Below are positions 1 to 9,034 of a DNA stretch of 64,000 nt, piece by piece (position 1 is the first letter of the stretch; the number at the start of each line of letters is the position of its first letter). The DNA is taken from assembly GCF_040529335.1 (NCBI RefSeq), contig NZ_CP159534.1, positions 6,758,001 through 6,822,000 on the forward strand. Direction: 5' to 3'. The notes under the pieces were generated by a model. The model made no database searches. It saw nothing but the letters and a program-made list of their open reading frames with translations, and was not told where the DNA came from. This stretch comes from Streptomyces sp. HUAS MG91. GTDB taxonomy: Bacteria > Actinomycetota > Actinomycetes > Streptomycetales > Streptomycetaceae. Both the position numbers and the translations under genes were made by a program.

Positions 1-1
1 C

Positions 2-211
2 GTCGAGGGCGTGGAGCACGCGGGAGTCGTCACCTTCCACCGGCTCAGCGCGACCACGAGCCGGGTCACGCTGCAGATCGAGTACGACCCCAAGGGGTTC
101 CTGGAACGTCTCGGCGCGCTGACCAACCTCGATTCCACCCTGGCCAACTACGACCTCGGCGAGTTCCAGAAGCTGGCCGAGACGGCCGCACGGGAACGGC
201 AGTCCGGCTGA
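2..211 (+). CDS. SRPBCC/polyketide cyclase-like protein, C-terminal fragment
   Basis: The first 69 codons of the window read open to a TGA at 209-211, so the gene begins upstream. The peptide has the last beta strand ('VTLQIEYDPKG') and long C-terminal helix of SRPBCC/cyclase-dehydrase (START-like) proteins, ending in 'ETAARERQSG'. These domains bind hydrophobic ligands. With only the tail visible, substrate and function cannot be assigned. A gap of about 170 bases separates it from the stress operon, so co-transcription is not implied. Confidence 0.6.
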   Translation, partial: VEGVEHAGVVTFHRLSATTSRVTLQIEYDPKGFLERLGALTNLDSTLANYDLGEFQKLAETAARERQSG

Positions 212-380
212 GCCGTTTCCGGCGCGCCGACGCACGCCTTCACGCGGCCCGCGAACAGGCCCTTGCCGTCGGCCGCGGTTCGGAGATGTCCCGTTATCAA
301 GAGCGCTGGGTGGACGTCTGTTCGTATGGCGTATCCTCACCCGGCATCGACCATTTGATCGTCCAGTCTGAAGGGCCGAC

Positions 381-1229
381 GTGACCAGTGAGACAGGCGC
401 GCAGCGTCTCCACGAGCTCCTGACGGGGCAGCGTGACGAGTTCCAGGCGAAGTGGATCCGCTCGGTGGCCACGACGCTGCGCGGACGACTGAGCGAGGCG
501 GAGCTCCACCGGGAGCTCGGAGACCTCTACGACGCCCTCACCGGCGCGATCGAGGCGGGCGGTCTGGCCGGTCGGGGGAGCGACTTCGGGGAGGTGCGCA
601 GCCTCCTCGTGGAACTGTCGCGCAACCGCGCGCGCCAGGGATTCACGCCGACGGAGACCGCTGTCAGCGTGTTCGCGCTCAAGGCCGTCCTCGAGCCCAG
701 CCTGGTCGGTGACGACGCGGCCGTCGGGTCCTATCTGGCACTGGCACGACTCCTCGACGACCTCGGTCTCTTCACGGTGGAGGAGCACGCCCGCACGCGC
801 GAGGAGATCATCTCCTCGCAGGCCGAGCAGCTGCTGGAGCTGTCGACCCCCGTGGTGAAGCTGTGGGAGGGCGTCGTCGGCGTGCCGCTGGTGGGCACAC
901 TCGACTCCGCGCGGACCCAGGTCGTCATGGAGAAGCTGCTCCAGGCGCTCGTGGACTCGAACTCCACCCAGGCCATCATCGACATCACCGGCGTCCCCAC
1001 GGTGGACACCCAGGTGGCACAGCACCTGCTGAAGACGGTGGTCGCCGCCCGCATGATGGGCGCCACCTGCACCATCTCCGGAGTCCGCCCCCAGATCGCG
1101 CAGACCCTGGTGGCGCTCGGCGTGGAGTTCGGCGACATTCCGACCAAGGCGACACTGGCCGACGCACTGCGGCTCGCGCTGGCCGACGCCGACCGTCAGC
1201 GCCGTCTGCTGGCGGAGGGCACGCTGTGA
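381..1229 (+). CDS. rsbR: RsbR-type stressosome protein (RsbRD_N plus STAS domain)
   Basis: 282-residue STAS protein, first gene of a six-gene overlapping operon. Residues about 1-140 form a helical non-haem-globin RsbR N-domain. A linker helix and STAS domain follow from about residue 150. In B. subtilis, RsbR co-forms the stressosome with RsbS and is phosphorylated by RsbT on two STAS threonines. Here Thr207 and Thr210 sit in 'VPTVDTQVA', the conserved phosphoacceptor loop. Its stop overlaps the rsbS GTG by four bases (GTGA), implying translational coupling and fixed stoichiometry. The stimulus sensed by the N-domain cannot be read from sequence. Family assignment is secure; the target sigma factor is unknown. 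Confidence 0.9.
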   Translation: MTSETGAQRLHELLTGQRDEFQAKWIRSVATTLRGRLSEAELHRELGDLYDALTGAIEAGGLAGRGSDFGEVRSLLVELSRNRARQGFTPTETAVSVFALKAVLEPSLVGDDAAVGSYLALARLLDDLGLFTVEEHARTREEIISSQAEQLLELSTPVVKLWEGVVGVPLVGTLDSARTQVVMEKLLQALVDSNSTQAIIDITGVPTVDTQVAQHLLKTVVAARMMGATCTISGVRPQIAQTLVALGVEFGDIPTKATLADALRLALADADRQRRLLAEGTL

Positions 1230-1603
1230 GTGACCGCGTTCCGGTCATGAAGATCGGCGATGTCCTGCTGGTCTCGATCCAGACGGATCTGGAGGACCAG
1301 ACGGTGCTCGATCTTCAGGAGGACCTCTCCGAGCGGATCGTCGCCGCCGGCGCCCGTGGTGTGATCATCGACATCTCCGCCGTGGAGATCGTCGACTCGT
1401 TCGTCGGCCGCATGCTGGCCACCATCGCCTCGATCTCCCGGATCCTGGGCGCCACGACGATCGTCTGCGGCATGCGGCCGGCCGTCGCCATCACCCTGGT
1501 GGAGCTGGGTCTGTCGCTGAACGGCGTCCGCACGGCCCTCAACCTCGAACAGGGTCTCGCGCTGCTGCGCGCCTCGCGACCCGAGCCCGGCGTGCGGCCG
1601 TGA
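1226..1603 (+). CDS. rsbS: RsbS-type STAS anti-sigma antagonist
   Basis: 125-residue single STAS domain; RsbS is the stressosome scaffold that holds the RsbT kinase. GTG at 1226 is chosen because it overlaps the rsbR stop in GTGA and puts the fold directly at the N-terminus ('MSDRVPVMKIGDVLLVSI'). The phosphoacceptor serine is Ser58 in 'VDSFVGRML', matching Ser59 of B. subtilis RsbS. Phosphorylation there releases RsbT. The stop overlaps the rsbT start (GTGA at 1600). Confidence 0.92.
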   Translation: MSDRVPVMKIGDVLLVSIQTDLEDQTVLDLQEDLSERIVAAGARGVIIDISAVEIVDSFVGRMLATIASISRILGATTIVCGMRPAVAITLVELGLSLNGVRTALNLEQGLALLRASRPEPGVRP

Positions 1604-2019
1604 ACGACCACGGGGCCGACTCCGCCCCGACCGAGACGGTCACCGTCGTCCGCAACGCCGACGTGGTCGCCGCCCGCCAGCTGGTGCGCACCCTGGCACA
1701 GCAGGCGGGACTGTCCCTGGTGCACCAGACGAAGCTGGTCACCGCCGCGAGCGAGCTCGGGCGCAACATGCTGCTCTACGGGCACGGCGGCGTCATCCGC
1801 GTCCGCGTCACCGCGAAGGACAGCCGTACCGGTGTGTGGGTGGAGTTCCGCGACGAGGGTCCCGGTATCGAGAACGTGGAGCTGGCCCTGACCGACGGCT
1901 GGACCTCCGGAGGCGGCATGGGCCTCGGGCTCAGCGGCGCCCGGCGCCTCGTCGACGAGTTCGACCTGCAGACGGGGCCGCAGGGCACCACCGTGAGCGT
2001 GATCAAGTGGAACCGGTGA
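1600..2019 (+). CDS. rsbT: RsbT-type serine/threonine kinase (GHKL anti-sigma factor)
   Basis: 139-residue GHKL ATPase. It has the N box ('SELGRNMLLYGHGG'), G1 box ('DEGPGI') and G2 region ('GGGMGLGLSGARRLVDEF') of the RsbT/RsbW family. It should phosphorylate RsbR and RsbS and, once released, activate a downstream PP2C phosphatase. GTG start at 1600 overlaps the rsbS stop, and its own stop overlaps the next GTG at 2016. The rsbR-rsbS-rsbT order is the canonical stressosome cassette. Confidence 0.92.
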   Translation: MNDHGADSAPTETVTVVRNADVVAARQLVRTLAQQAGLSLVHQTKLVTAASELGRNMLLYGHGGVIRVRVTAKDSRTGVWVEFRDEGPGIENVELALTDGWTSGGGMGLGLSGARRLVDEFDLQTGPQGTTVSVIKWNR

Positions 2020-3074
2020 ACAGCGCCTCGGTGACCGAACCCGAGGACGTGGTGTGGCTGCGCGCCGGGGACGCCCTGGCCGCTTCGGCGCGCCGCGAGG
2101 CGGCGGCACTGGCCCGCCGCATCGGGTTCACCGACCGCCGCGTCGCCGACGTGTCGCTGGCCGTGACCGAGATCGCCACGAACCTCGTACGGCACGCCGA
2201 GGACGGCGCGATCGCCCTGCGGCCCAGCCGGACCGGCGGCCGCGTCGAGGTCGAGTGCCTGTGCCTCGACACGGGGCCCGGCATGGCCGACGTGGCCGGA
2301 GCGGTCCGCGACGGACACTCCAGCACCGGAACCCTCGGGATCGGCCTCGGGGCGATCGACCGGCTCGCCGACACCTTCGACGTGCACTCCCTGCCGGGGC
2401 GCGGGACGGTACTGCTCGCCCGGTTCCGTGCCGAACGGCCCGTGAGCACCGGGGAGTTCCACGGCCCGCGCCCCGCGGCCGCCGGCCTGACCCGGCCGAT
2501 CAGCGGCGAGACCGTCTGCGGCGACACCTGGGCGGTGCGGACCGCCGCTCCGGCCGGGGACGACGGGCCCGGCTCGCTCACGGTCCTCATGTGCGACGGA
2601 CTCGGCCACGGCCCGCTGGCCGCCCGCGTCAGCGACCGCGCACGCCAGATCTTCCGGGAGACGACCGCCGAACACCCCCGCGACGTGGTCGCCCTGCTGC
2701 ACGAGGGACTGCGCGGCACCCGGGGCGCCGCCCTGGCCGTGGCCCAGGTCGACCTGCGCCTCGGACAGGTGACCCTGTGCGGGATCGGCAACATCAGCGC
2801 CTTCGTCGTGGAGCACTCCCGGCGCTCGGCCCTGCTGTCCCATCCCGGCATCGTGGGGATGCAGATGCCCACGGCGCGCACCTACACCGTCGACCTGCCG
2901 CCGGGGTCCGCACTGGTCATGCACTCCGACGGTCTGCACCAGCGCTGGTCGCCGACCGACCTGCCGGGGCTGCTCACCCGCCACCCGTCGGTGATCGCCG
3001 GGCAGATCCTCAACCAGGCGGGCCTGCGCCGCGACGACGCGGGAATCGTCGTGGTTCCCGCGGCGAACCGATGA
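2016..3074 (+). CDS. ATP-binding SpoIIE-family protein (RsbT-like ATPase fused to RsbX-like phosphatase)
   Basis: 352 residues. The N-terminal ~135 residues are a second GHKL ATPase domain ('VTEIATNLVRHAEDG' N box, 'DTGPGMADV' G1 box). The C-terminal half is a compact PP2C/SpoIIE phosphatase ('MCDGLGHGPLAARVSDRARQ', 'GIGNISAFV', 'HSDGLHQRW'). B. subtilis RsbX is a phosphatase that resets RsbR and RsbS; this is the likely role, with the added ATPase possibly opposing it. GTG 2016 overlaps the rsbT stop, and the 3' end overlaps the next ATG. Which phosphoprotein it acts on is inferred only from context. Confidence 0.82.
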   Translation: MNSASVTEPEDVVWLRAGDALAASARREAAALARRIGFTDRRVADVSLAVTEIATNLVRHAEDGAIALRPSRTGGRVEVECLCLDTGPGMADVAGAVRDGHSSTGTLGIGLGAIDRLADTFDVHSLPGRGTVLLARFRAERPVSTGEFHGPRPAAAGLTRPISGETVCGDTWAVRTAAPAGDDGPGSLTVLMCDGLGHGPLAARVSDRARQIFRETTAEHPRDVVALLHEGLRGTRGAALAVAQVDLRLGQVTLCGIGNISAFVVEHSRRSALLSHPGIVGMQMPTARTYTVDLPPGSALVMHSDGLHQRWSPTDLPGLLTRHPSVIAGQILNQAGLRRDDAGIVVVPAANR

Positions 3075-4888
3075 ACGAGGCGCCGGTGAGGTACGAGCTG
3101 TACGCCACCGCCCTGGACGACCAGAAGTCCGTACTGATGCTGCGCCGGTGCCTCCAGGCCGTGTGCCGGGCCGCCGGCGTCCGCGGGCAGGCGCTGGTGC
3201 GTATGGTCACCGTGCTCAGCGAGGCCGGCCAGGACCTGCTGCGGACGCCCGGACTGAGCGGACACCTGAGCCTGGCGGTCGCGGCGCACGGGATACGGGT
3301 CGAGGCGCGGCTGGACTGGGCGGAGCCACGGTCGCTCTCCCCGCGGATCGCGGCGGCCGCCGAGCGGCTGCTGGACGCGGTGACGCTCGCCCCGGACGGC
3401 CGCGGCGTGCTCTTCGCCCAGCGGACGTCCCTCGCGGCCGACCGCCCGGACGACGCGGCGGTGGCCTGCCGTGCGGCCCTGCACACGGTCGACGGCGTCG
3501 ACCTGGAGGAGGTGCTGCGGCTGCAGAACCGGAACCTGCTGGCGGCCCTGGACGAATCGCGCGGCCAGCAGGAGGAGCTGACGCGGCTCAACGCCGAGCT
3601 GGAGGAGACCAACAGCGGCGTCGTGGCCATGTACTCCGAGCTGGCGCGCGAACTGGAGGAGACCAACAGCGGTGTCGTCGCGCTCTACGCGGAGCTCGAG
3701 GACAAGTCCCGGCAGCTGCGGCTCGCGTCGGAGAGCAAGACCCGCTTCTGGGCCAACGTCAGCCACGAGCTGCGCTCTCCCATCAACTCGGTGATCGCCC
3801 TGGCCCGGCTGCTGCTCGCCCCGGACTCGCAGGAACTGACAGCAGAACAGCGTCAGCAGGTCACGATGATCTCGGCGTCGGGCACCACCGTGCTCGCCCT
3901 CGTGGAAGAGCTGCTGGACGTGGCCAAGGCGGAGTCGGGCCGGCTCGATCCGCATCACGCGCCGGTCGACCTGCGCACACTCCATCACCTGCTCAGGGGC
4001 ACGATGCAGGGCATGACCCGCGAGGGCGTGCGGCTGCGCGTCGAGGACCCTCAGGGGGAGTCGGCCCTGGTCACCGACGAGGTCATCCTCACCCGCGTCC
4101 TGCGCAACGTCCTGTCCAACGCGCTGAAGTTCACCGAGCACGGCGAGGTGAGCCTCACGCTCACCAGGGAACGGCGCGCGGACGAGGACTGGTACGTCTG
4201 GACCGTCCAGGACACCGGCGTGGGCATCCCCGAGGACCAACTCGACAAGGTTTTCGAGGAGTTCTACCAGGTACGGGGCGTGCACCAGCGCGGCAGAGCG
4301 GGCACCGGTCTCGGCCTGCCCTACGCCCGCCGGCTCACCGCCCTCCTCGGCGGCCGCCTCGCGCTGACGAGCAGGCCCGGCCACGGCACCCGGGCGACGG
4401 TGGAACTGCCCGCCGTACCACCCGCGCAGCCCGCCGCCTCCCCGCCACCCGCGCTCCCGATCGCCTCGCTGGTGATCGTGGACGACGACCCGGCGTCCCT
4501 GGCCGCCCTCCGCTCCGCGCTGCACGAACTCGCCCGTCACCACACGGAGGTGACCGACAGCGGGCAGGCCCTGGAGACGATCCGGCGGGTGCGTCCCGAT
4601 GCCGTGCTCCTGGACCTGATGATGCCGTCCCCGGACGGGTACGCGCTGCTGTCGGCACTGGACGCGGACCCCGACACCCGGGGGCTGCCGGTGGCCGTGC
4701 TCACCTCCGCCGACCTCGCCGAGGTGGACCGGGCACGGTTGAGAGGCCGGACGGTACTGCCCAAGTCGGGGGTCGGCGCCGCCGATCTGGCCGCCGCGCT
4801 GTTCCCCGGGAGCGCCCTCGGCGACGGCGGATCCGACTCCGGCCCGGACCCGGGTCCCGAACCCGGGAAGGGCGTCGGCCGGCCATGA
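3071..4888 (+). CDS. Hybrid histidine kinase with C-terminal receiver domain
   Basis: 605 residues with no transmembrane segment, so cytoplasmic. The N-terminal ~150 residues resemble a degenerate anti-sigma ATPase fold. A coiled coil follows with two near-identical copies of 'LEETNSGVVA-YAEL' at about residues 176-210. Next come HisKA with phospho-acceptor His232 in 'NVSHELRSP', HATPase_c ('NVLSNALKF', 'DTGVGIPED', 'GTGLGLPYAR') and a receiver domain from about residue 467 with Asp515 in 'LLDLMMP'. The tail after the receiver is low-complexity Gly/Pro/Asp. It overlaps both neighbours by four bases, so it belongs to the stress operon and may feed phosphate to the next gene's receiver. Confidence 0.88.
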   Translation: MNEAPVRYELYATALDDQKSVLMLRRCLQAVCRAAGVRGQALVRMVTVLSEAGQDLLRTPGLSGHLSLAVAAHGIRVEARLDWAEPRSLSPRIAAAAERLLDAVTLAPDGRGVLFAQRTSLAADRPDDAAVACRAALHTVDGVDLEEVLRLQNRNLLAALDESRGQQEELTRLNAELEETNSGVVAMYSELARELEETNSGVVALYAELEDKSRQLRLASESKTRFWANVSHELRSPINSVIALARLLLAPDSQELTAEQRQQVTMISASGTTVLALVEELLDVAKAESGRLDPHHAPVDLRTLHHLLRGTMQGMTREGVRLRVEDPQGESALVTDEVILTRVLRNVLSNALKFTEHGEVSLTLTRERRADEDWYVWTVQDTGVGIPEDQLDKVFEEFYQVRGVHQRGRAGTGLGLPYARRLTALLGGRLALTSRPGHGTRATVELPAVPPAQPAASPPPALPIASLVIVDDDPASLAALRSALHELARHHTEVTDSGQALETIRRVRPDAVLLDLMMPSPDGYALLSALDADPDTRGLPVAVLTSADLAEVDRARLRGRTVLPKSGVGAADLAAALFPGSALGDGGSDSGPDPGPEPGKGVGRP

Positions 4889-6468
4889 CGCACTCCGTGT
4901 CCGACGGGGGCCCCGCCCTCGTCCTGATCGTCGACGACAACCCCATCAACCGCTACGTCCTGGGCACCACCCTGCGGCGGGCCGGCCACGAGATCCTGGA
5001 GGCGGAGGACGGCACGCAGGCCCTGGAGGTGCTCCAGCACACGCCCCGGGTCCCGGACGCCGCCATCATCGACGTACAGCTGCCGGACATGACGGGCTTC
5101 GAGGTGTGCGAGCGCGTCAAGGCGTCACCGCGCACGGCCGGGGTCCCGGTCCTGCACATCTCCGCGACCGCCGTCTCCGTCGACGACCGCACCCAGGGCC
5201 TGAACCGGGGCGCCGACGCCTACCTCACCGAACCCGTCGCCCCCGACGAGCTGATCGCCACACTCGCGGCGACCCTGCGCTACACCCGGGCCCGCCGCCG
5301 CGCCGAGACGCTCGCCGAGCGCCTGCACCAGCTGCACCGGACCACGCTCGCCCTGTACAGCGCGCCCGACGCCCAGCAGCTCGCCGACGCGGCGGCCTTC
5401 GGCGCGGCCGCGGTGCTCGACCGCCCGGCCGTCGTCCGGCTCACCGCCTCCGACGGCACCGTGTACACCCGTCGCGCCCCGGACGCCGCGGCCCTCGAAC
5501 CGCAGGCCCTCGACACCGTGGCGGCCGCGCTGCAGGGCAGCGGTGTCCACGTGATGCCGTACGAGTCGCCCGGTGACGGACGCCGCCACCTCCTGGCGGC
5601 CGCCCGCACCAAGAGCGGACGTCCCCCGACCTGCATCGCCGTGCCCGTCGCGGAGCGGCACGCGGCGACGGACGGCGAGGAGCAGGACGCGGAACTCCTC
5701 GCCCAGGTGACCCATACCACCGCGCTCGCACTGGAGACCCTGCGCACCTACAGCGAGGAGCACACCCTCGCGCTGACCCTCCAGCGCTCCTTCCTCCCCG
5801 AGAAGCTGCCCGCCACGCCGCGCGCCCGGCTCGCGGTCCGCTATCTGCCCGCGAGCGAGCACGCCGAGATCGGCGGGGACTTCTACGAGGCCCTGACGAC
5901 ACCGTCCGGCCTCATGGTCGCCGTGGGTGACGTCGCGGGGCACTCGCTGGAAGCGGCGATGGTCATGGGCCAGATCCGGCACGGCCTGCGCGCGTACGCC
6001 CTGGAGGGGCACCCTCCGCACGTGGTCCTGGAGCGCCTGGACATGCTGCTGCGCACCGTGGCCCGCGGCGCGACCCTCACCCTGTGCATCATGCTCCTGG
6101 AGGAGGCGGCCCCCGTTCTCCACATCGCCAACGCCGGGCACCTGCCGCCGCTGCTGCTGCGCGGGGACGCCGACGAGACCTACCTCCGTGACCACGGCCC
6201 GCTGCTGGGGCTCGGCCTGCCGCAGCCCCCCGCCACGCGCGTCACCGTCACCGAGGGAGACGTCCTGATGATGATCACGGACGGTCTCGTCGAACGGCGC
6301 GACGAGGACATCGACACCTCGCTGTCCCGCCTGTCGGCCATCGCGGTGAAGGGCCCCCGCGCCCCCGAGAACATGTGTGAGCATCTCCTCAGGAACCTGC
6401 CTCCGGACGGCCGTGACGACATCGCCCTCATGGTCGTCTCCGTGGGCCCGACGGCACCCCGGGAGTAG
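4885..6468 (+). CDS. Receiver-domain PP2C (SpoIIE/RsbU-like) phosphatase
   Basis: 527 residues. The N-terminal receiver ('LIVDDNPINRYVL', phospho-Asp63 in 'IIDVQLPDM') is followed by a short coiled coil, a GAF-like segment at about 160-290, and a PP2C domain from 'LQRSFLPEKLP'. Metal-ligand motifs 'GGDFYEAL', 'VGDVAGHSLEAAM', 'ITDGLVERRDEDID' and 'DDIALMV' are intact, so activity is expected. This is the RsbU-type output of the operon: it would dephosphorylate an RsbV-like antagonist encoded elsewhere. ATG at 4885 overlaps the kinase stop (ATGA). Confidence 0.9.
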   Translation: MTHSVSDGGPALVLIVDDNPINRYVLGTTLRRAGHEILEAEDGTQALEVLQHTPRVPDAAIIDVQLPDMTGFEVCERVKASPRTAGVPVLHISATAVSVDDRTQGLNRGADAYLTEPVAPDELIATLAATLRYTRARRRAETLAERLHQLHRTTLALYSAPDAQQLADAAAFGAAAVLDRPAVVRLTASDGTVYTRRAPDAAALEPQALDTVAAALQGSGVHVMPYESPGDGRRHLLAAARTKSGRPPTCIAVPVAERHAATDGEEQDAELLAQVTHTTALALETLRTYSEEHTLALTLQRSFLPEKLPATPRARLAVRYLPASEHAEIGGDFYEALTTPSGLMVAVGDVAGHSLEAAMVMGQIRHGLRAYALEGHPPHVVLERLDMLLRTVARGATLTLCIMLLEEAAPVLHIANAGHLPPLLLRGDADETYLRDHGPLLGLGLPQPPATRVTVTEGDVLMMITDGLVERRDEDIDTSLSRLSAIAVKGPRAPENMCEHLLRNLPPDGRDDIALMVVSVGPTAPRE

Positions 6469-6479
6469 GCCGACCCGGG

Positions 6480-7601
6480 TCAGGCCCCGGTGCGCTGCCG
6501 GGGAACCTCGCCGTACACCTTGCGGTAGTCGTCCAGGAACCGGCGCCGACTGGTCCAGCCCCACCGGGCCGACACCTGGGCGACCGAGGCACCGGCGGGC
6601 AGGGCGGACAGCTCGTCATGGGCCCTGCGCAGTCGGGTCCGCCCGACGAAGTCCGTGACCGAGCAGGAGAGATGCCGACGGAACCCGTCCTCGAGCGCCG
6701 CCGCGGACAGCTGGACATGTGCGGCGACGACGGCGGGCGTCAGCGGTTCCGCGGCACAGGCCTCGACGAACGCCTGGGCCCGCCGCACGGTCGCCGCGCC
6801 GGCGAACCGCGCCCGCGTGTAGTGCAGGTCGTCCAGCTCGAAGGTGTTGGGGAACACGGCGAGCGCGGTGCCCGCGAGGGCGCGGGCCACGGTGTCGTGG
6901 AACAGCGGGTTCGCGGCGCTCTCCGTCGCGAGCGCGCGAGCCGCGTAGTCGGCCGTGGTCAGCCACGCCTGGCGCAGTCCATGGGTGGGTGCGGTGAGAC
7001 TGGTGAAGCGGAGCCGCCGCCGGTCGTCGTCCGCCGTGTCGCTCACGGAACGCACGAGGGCCATGTCGATGGTGACGGTACGGGTGTCCATGTGATCCAC
7101 CGTGCCGATGGCGTTGCTGCCCGGCTGGAAGGCGATCAGCGGCTCCCAGCCACGTACCCGCGCGGAGACACCGCCCGTCGTGGTCTCGTACGTACCGTCG
7201 CGCAGGTGGAGCACCATGAGACTGTCGATGGGCCCGGCGTCGAAGGAGAACCTGCTGTTGGACACGACGCGGTCCACGGCGACGGCACCGCGTTCGTGAC
7301 GCTGGATCATCAGCTGTGAGCCGCTGTGCAGGTCCTGCAGCCCGACGCCCATGCCGTACAGATCGTGCAGGGCCGTCAGAACCCGGTTCTCGCCGCGTGC
7401 CACGACGGACACGGGCCTGAACGGGTCCTCCTCGGACGGGACGTCGACGTCAACCAACGGGGAAAAGCCTGTCTGCAGAGGAGGTGGTGCTGTGGGCGAG
7501 CCGTCGGGAGCGGGGCGGCGCCACGCACCGACACCCGGAACAGTACTCGCTTTCTGCCGGTCACCTCGCGAATCCTTCCGGACGACTCCGTACGTGGGCA
7601 T
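6480..7601 (-). CDS. AraC family transcriptional regulator
   Basis: Protein with the AraC_binding_2-type N-domain ('FQPGSNAIGTVDHMDT') and a C-terminal double HTH ending 'SVAQVSARWGWTSRRRFLDDYRKVYGEVPRQ', the AraC/XylS signature. It converges on the stress operon, with 11 bases between stops. The start is uncertain. The frame is open further upstream, but ATG 7601 gives 373 aa and leaves about 50 bases for promoters toward the divergent DUF6328 gene. A GTG start near 7454 is also possible. The target is unknown; the divergent neighbour is the obvious candidate. Confidence 0.8.
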   Translation of the reverse strand: MPTYGVVRKDSRGDRQKASTVPGVGAWRRPAPDGSPTAPPPLQTGFSPLVDVDVPSEEDPFRPVSVVARGENRVLTALHDLYGMGVGLQDLHSGSQLMIQRHERGAVAVDRVVSNSRFSFDAGPIDSLMVLHLRDGTYETTTGGVSARVRGWEPLIAFQPGSNAIGTVDHMDTRTVTIDMALVRSVSDTADDDRRRLRFTSLTAPTHGLRQAWLTTADYAARALATESAANPLFHDTVARALAGTALAVFPNTFELDDLHYTRARFAGAATVRRAQAFVEACAAEPLTPAVVAAHVQLSAAALEDGFRRHLSCSVTDFVGRTRLRRAHDELSALPAGASVAQVSARWGWTSRRRFLDDYRKVYGEVPRQRTGA

Positions 7602-7652
7602 ACGTAACCGGCTGCGCTGCGGGCATCCGACGTGTCTACGGAGGAGGCACCG

Positions 7653-8174
7653 ATGAGCACGGACGAGATCGCGAGACCGGAGACGACCCGGCACAGCGCC
7701 CGGGAGGAGGCCCACGAGAGGGCCAACCGGCGGTGGGCCGAGGTGCTCCAGGAGACCCGGGTCGCGCAGACCGGGGTCCAGATCCTCTTCGGCTTCCTGC
7801 TGAGTGTGGCGTTCACCTCACGCTTCGACGGCCTCGGCGCCTTCGACACCAACGTCTACGTGGCCACCGTGATTCTCGGAGCGGCCGCCACCGGCGCCCT
7901 GATAGCACCCGTCGCGCTGCACCGGCTCCTGACCGGCGAGCGGATGAAGGACGACCTGGTGACGGTCGCCGGACGGCTGATGGTGACCGGCCTGGTGCTC
8001 CTGTCGCTCACCATCAGCGGCACGGTGCTCCTGATCCTCCACGTGGTGCTGCCGGACCTGCTCGCCGAGATCTTCGCGGGAGCGATCCTCGTCTGGTTCG
8101 CCCTGTGCTGGTACGGCCTTCCGCTCTACCTCAAGAAGCGCTCCGCACGCCGTGAGCGGCGGACGCCGCAATGA
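7653..8174 (+). CDS. DUF6328 family integral membrane protein
   Basis: 173 residues. A charged N-terminal cytoplasmic segment is followed by four predicted helices ('GVQILFGFLLSVAF', 'VATVILGAAATGALIAPV', 'GLVLLSLTISGTVLLILHVV', 'IFAGAILVWFALCWYGL') and a Lys/Arg-rich tail. ATG 7653 is preferred over the upstream in-frame GTG at 7632 because GGAGGAGG at 7640-7647 sits just before it. Function is unknown; the family is common in actinobacteria. Confidence 0.75.
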   Translation: MSTDEIARPETTRHSAREEAHERANRRWAEVLQETRVAQTGVQILFGFLLSVAFTSRFDGLGAFDTNVYVATVILGAAATGALIAPVALHRLLTGERMKDDLVTVAGRLMVTGLVLLSLTISGTVLLILHVVLPDLLAEIFAGAILVWFALCWYGLPLYLKKRSARRERRTPQ

Positions 8175-8280
8175 GCGCACCGGACGTCCCGCACCTCGTG
8201 CTGTTCGGCGCGCTGACGCGCATGCGGACGGACGGGTGCGTCGGGCGCATGTCCGCGGACGCTGCGGACATGCGGTTCAT

Positions 8281-8937
8281 ATGGACGCGACAAGGACGAA
8301 AACCATCAGGAAGAGCAGGAGTACGAGCCTGTGCGCGGCGGCGCTGGTGACCGTCGGCGTCGTCGCCGTGACCGCGTGCGGCGCCGACGGCGGCAGCGGG
8401 AACCAGGCACACGCGACCGGGCGGAGTCAGGAGTCGGCCGGGACCTCGCGGCCCCCCACGCCGTCGGCCGCCCCGCCCACCTCCGCGACCGCCACGACCA
8501 GGACCGACGCGCAGCCCGCGAGGGGCAGCGGCTGCACCACCGCCGACCTGAAGGCCGCGATGAAGGCGACAGGGCAGGAGATGAACAGCAAGTACTTCGA
8601 CCTGACCCTGACCAACACCACGGACAGGACCTGCGCGCTCAGGGGCTACCCCGGTCTCTCGCTGACCGACGGCGCGGGCAAGCGCATCGGCGAACCCGCC
8701 ACGCGGTCGAACAACGGCAGCGTCCAGGACGTCGTGCTCAAGCCGGGGCGGGCCGCCCACGCGGTGGTGCAGACCCCCGACCGGGGAGTGACGGACGGCA
8801 AGTGCTGGGGCAAGCCCTCCCGCGTCAAGGTCTACCCGCCCGACAACACCGCGTCGCTGACCACGGCCGCCCCCGCCACGCTCGAGGTGTGCGGGAACAC
8901 CTTCACCGTCGGACCCTTCACCGCGCGGGCGCTGTGA
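8281..8937 (+). CDS. DUF4232 domain lipoprotein
   Basis: 218 residues. The N-terminus is basic, then a hydrophobic segment ends in the lipobox 'VTAC', so the mature protein should be membrane-anchored outside the cell. A Ser/Thr/Pro/Ala-rich linker of about 45 residues leads to the DUF4232 domain, which holds four cysteines ('GSGCTTADL', 'RTCALRGYPG', 'GKCWGKPS', 'LEVCGNTF') likely paired as two disulfides. ATG 8281 is chosen because it places the signal peptide at the N-terminus. Molecular function of the family is not established. Confidence 0.8.
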   Translation: MDATRTKTIRKSRSTSLCAAALVTVGVVAVTACGADGGSGNQAHATGRSQESAGTSRPPTPSAAPPTSATATTRTDAQPARGSGCTTADLKAAMKATGQEMNSKYFDLTLTNTTDRTCALRGYPGLSLTDGAGKRIGEPATRSNNGSVQDVVLKPGRAAHAVVQTPDRGVTDGKCWGKPSRVKVYPPDNTASLTTAAPATLEVCGNTFTVGPFTARAL

Positions 8938-9034
8938 ACCGGAGGTGTCCGGGTGAACGGGACGGTCCCCGTGCCGCCACAGGGGTATTGCCGGGTAGGG
9001 GAGAGGGACCACGCCGTGAGAGGAGCAGGGACAC

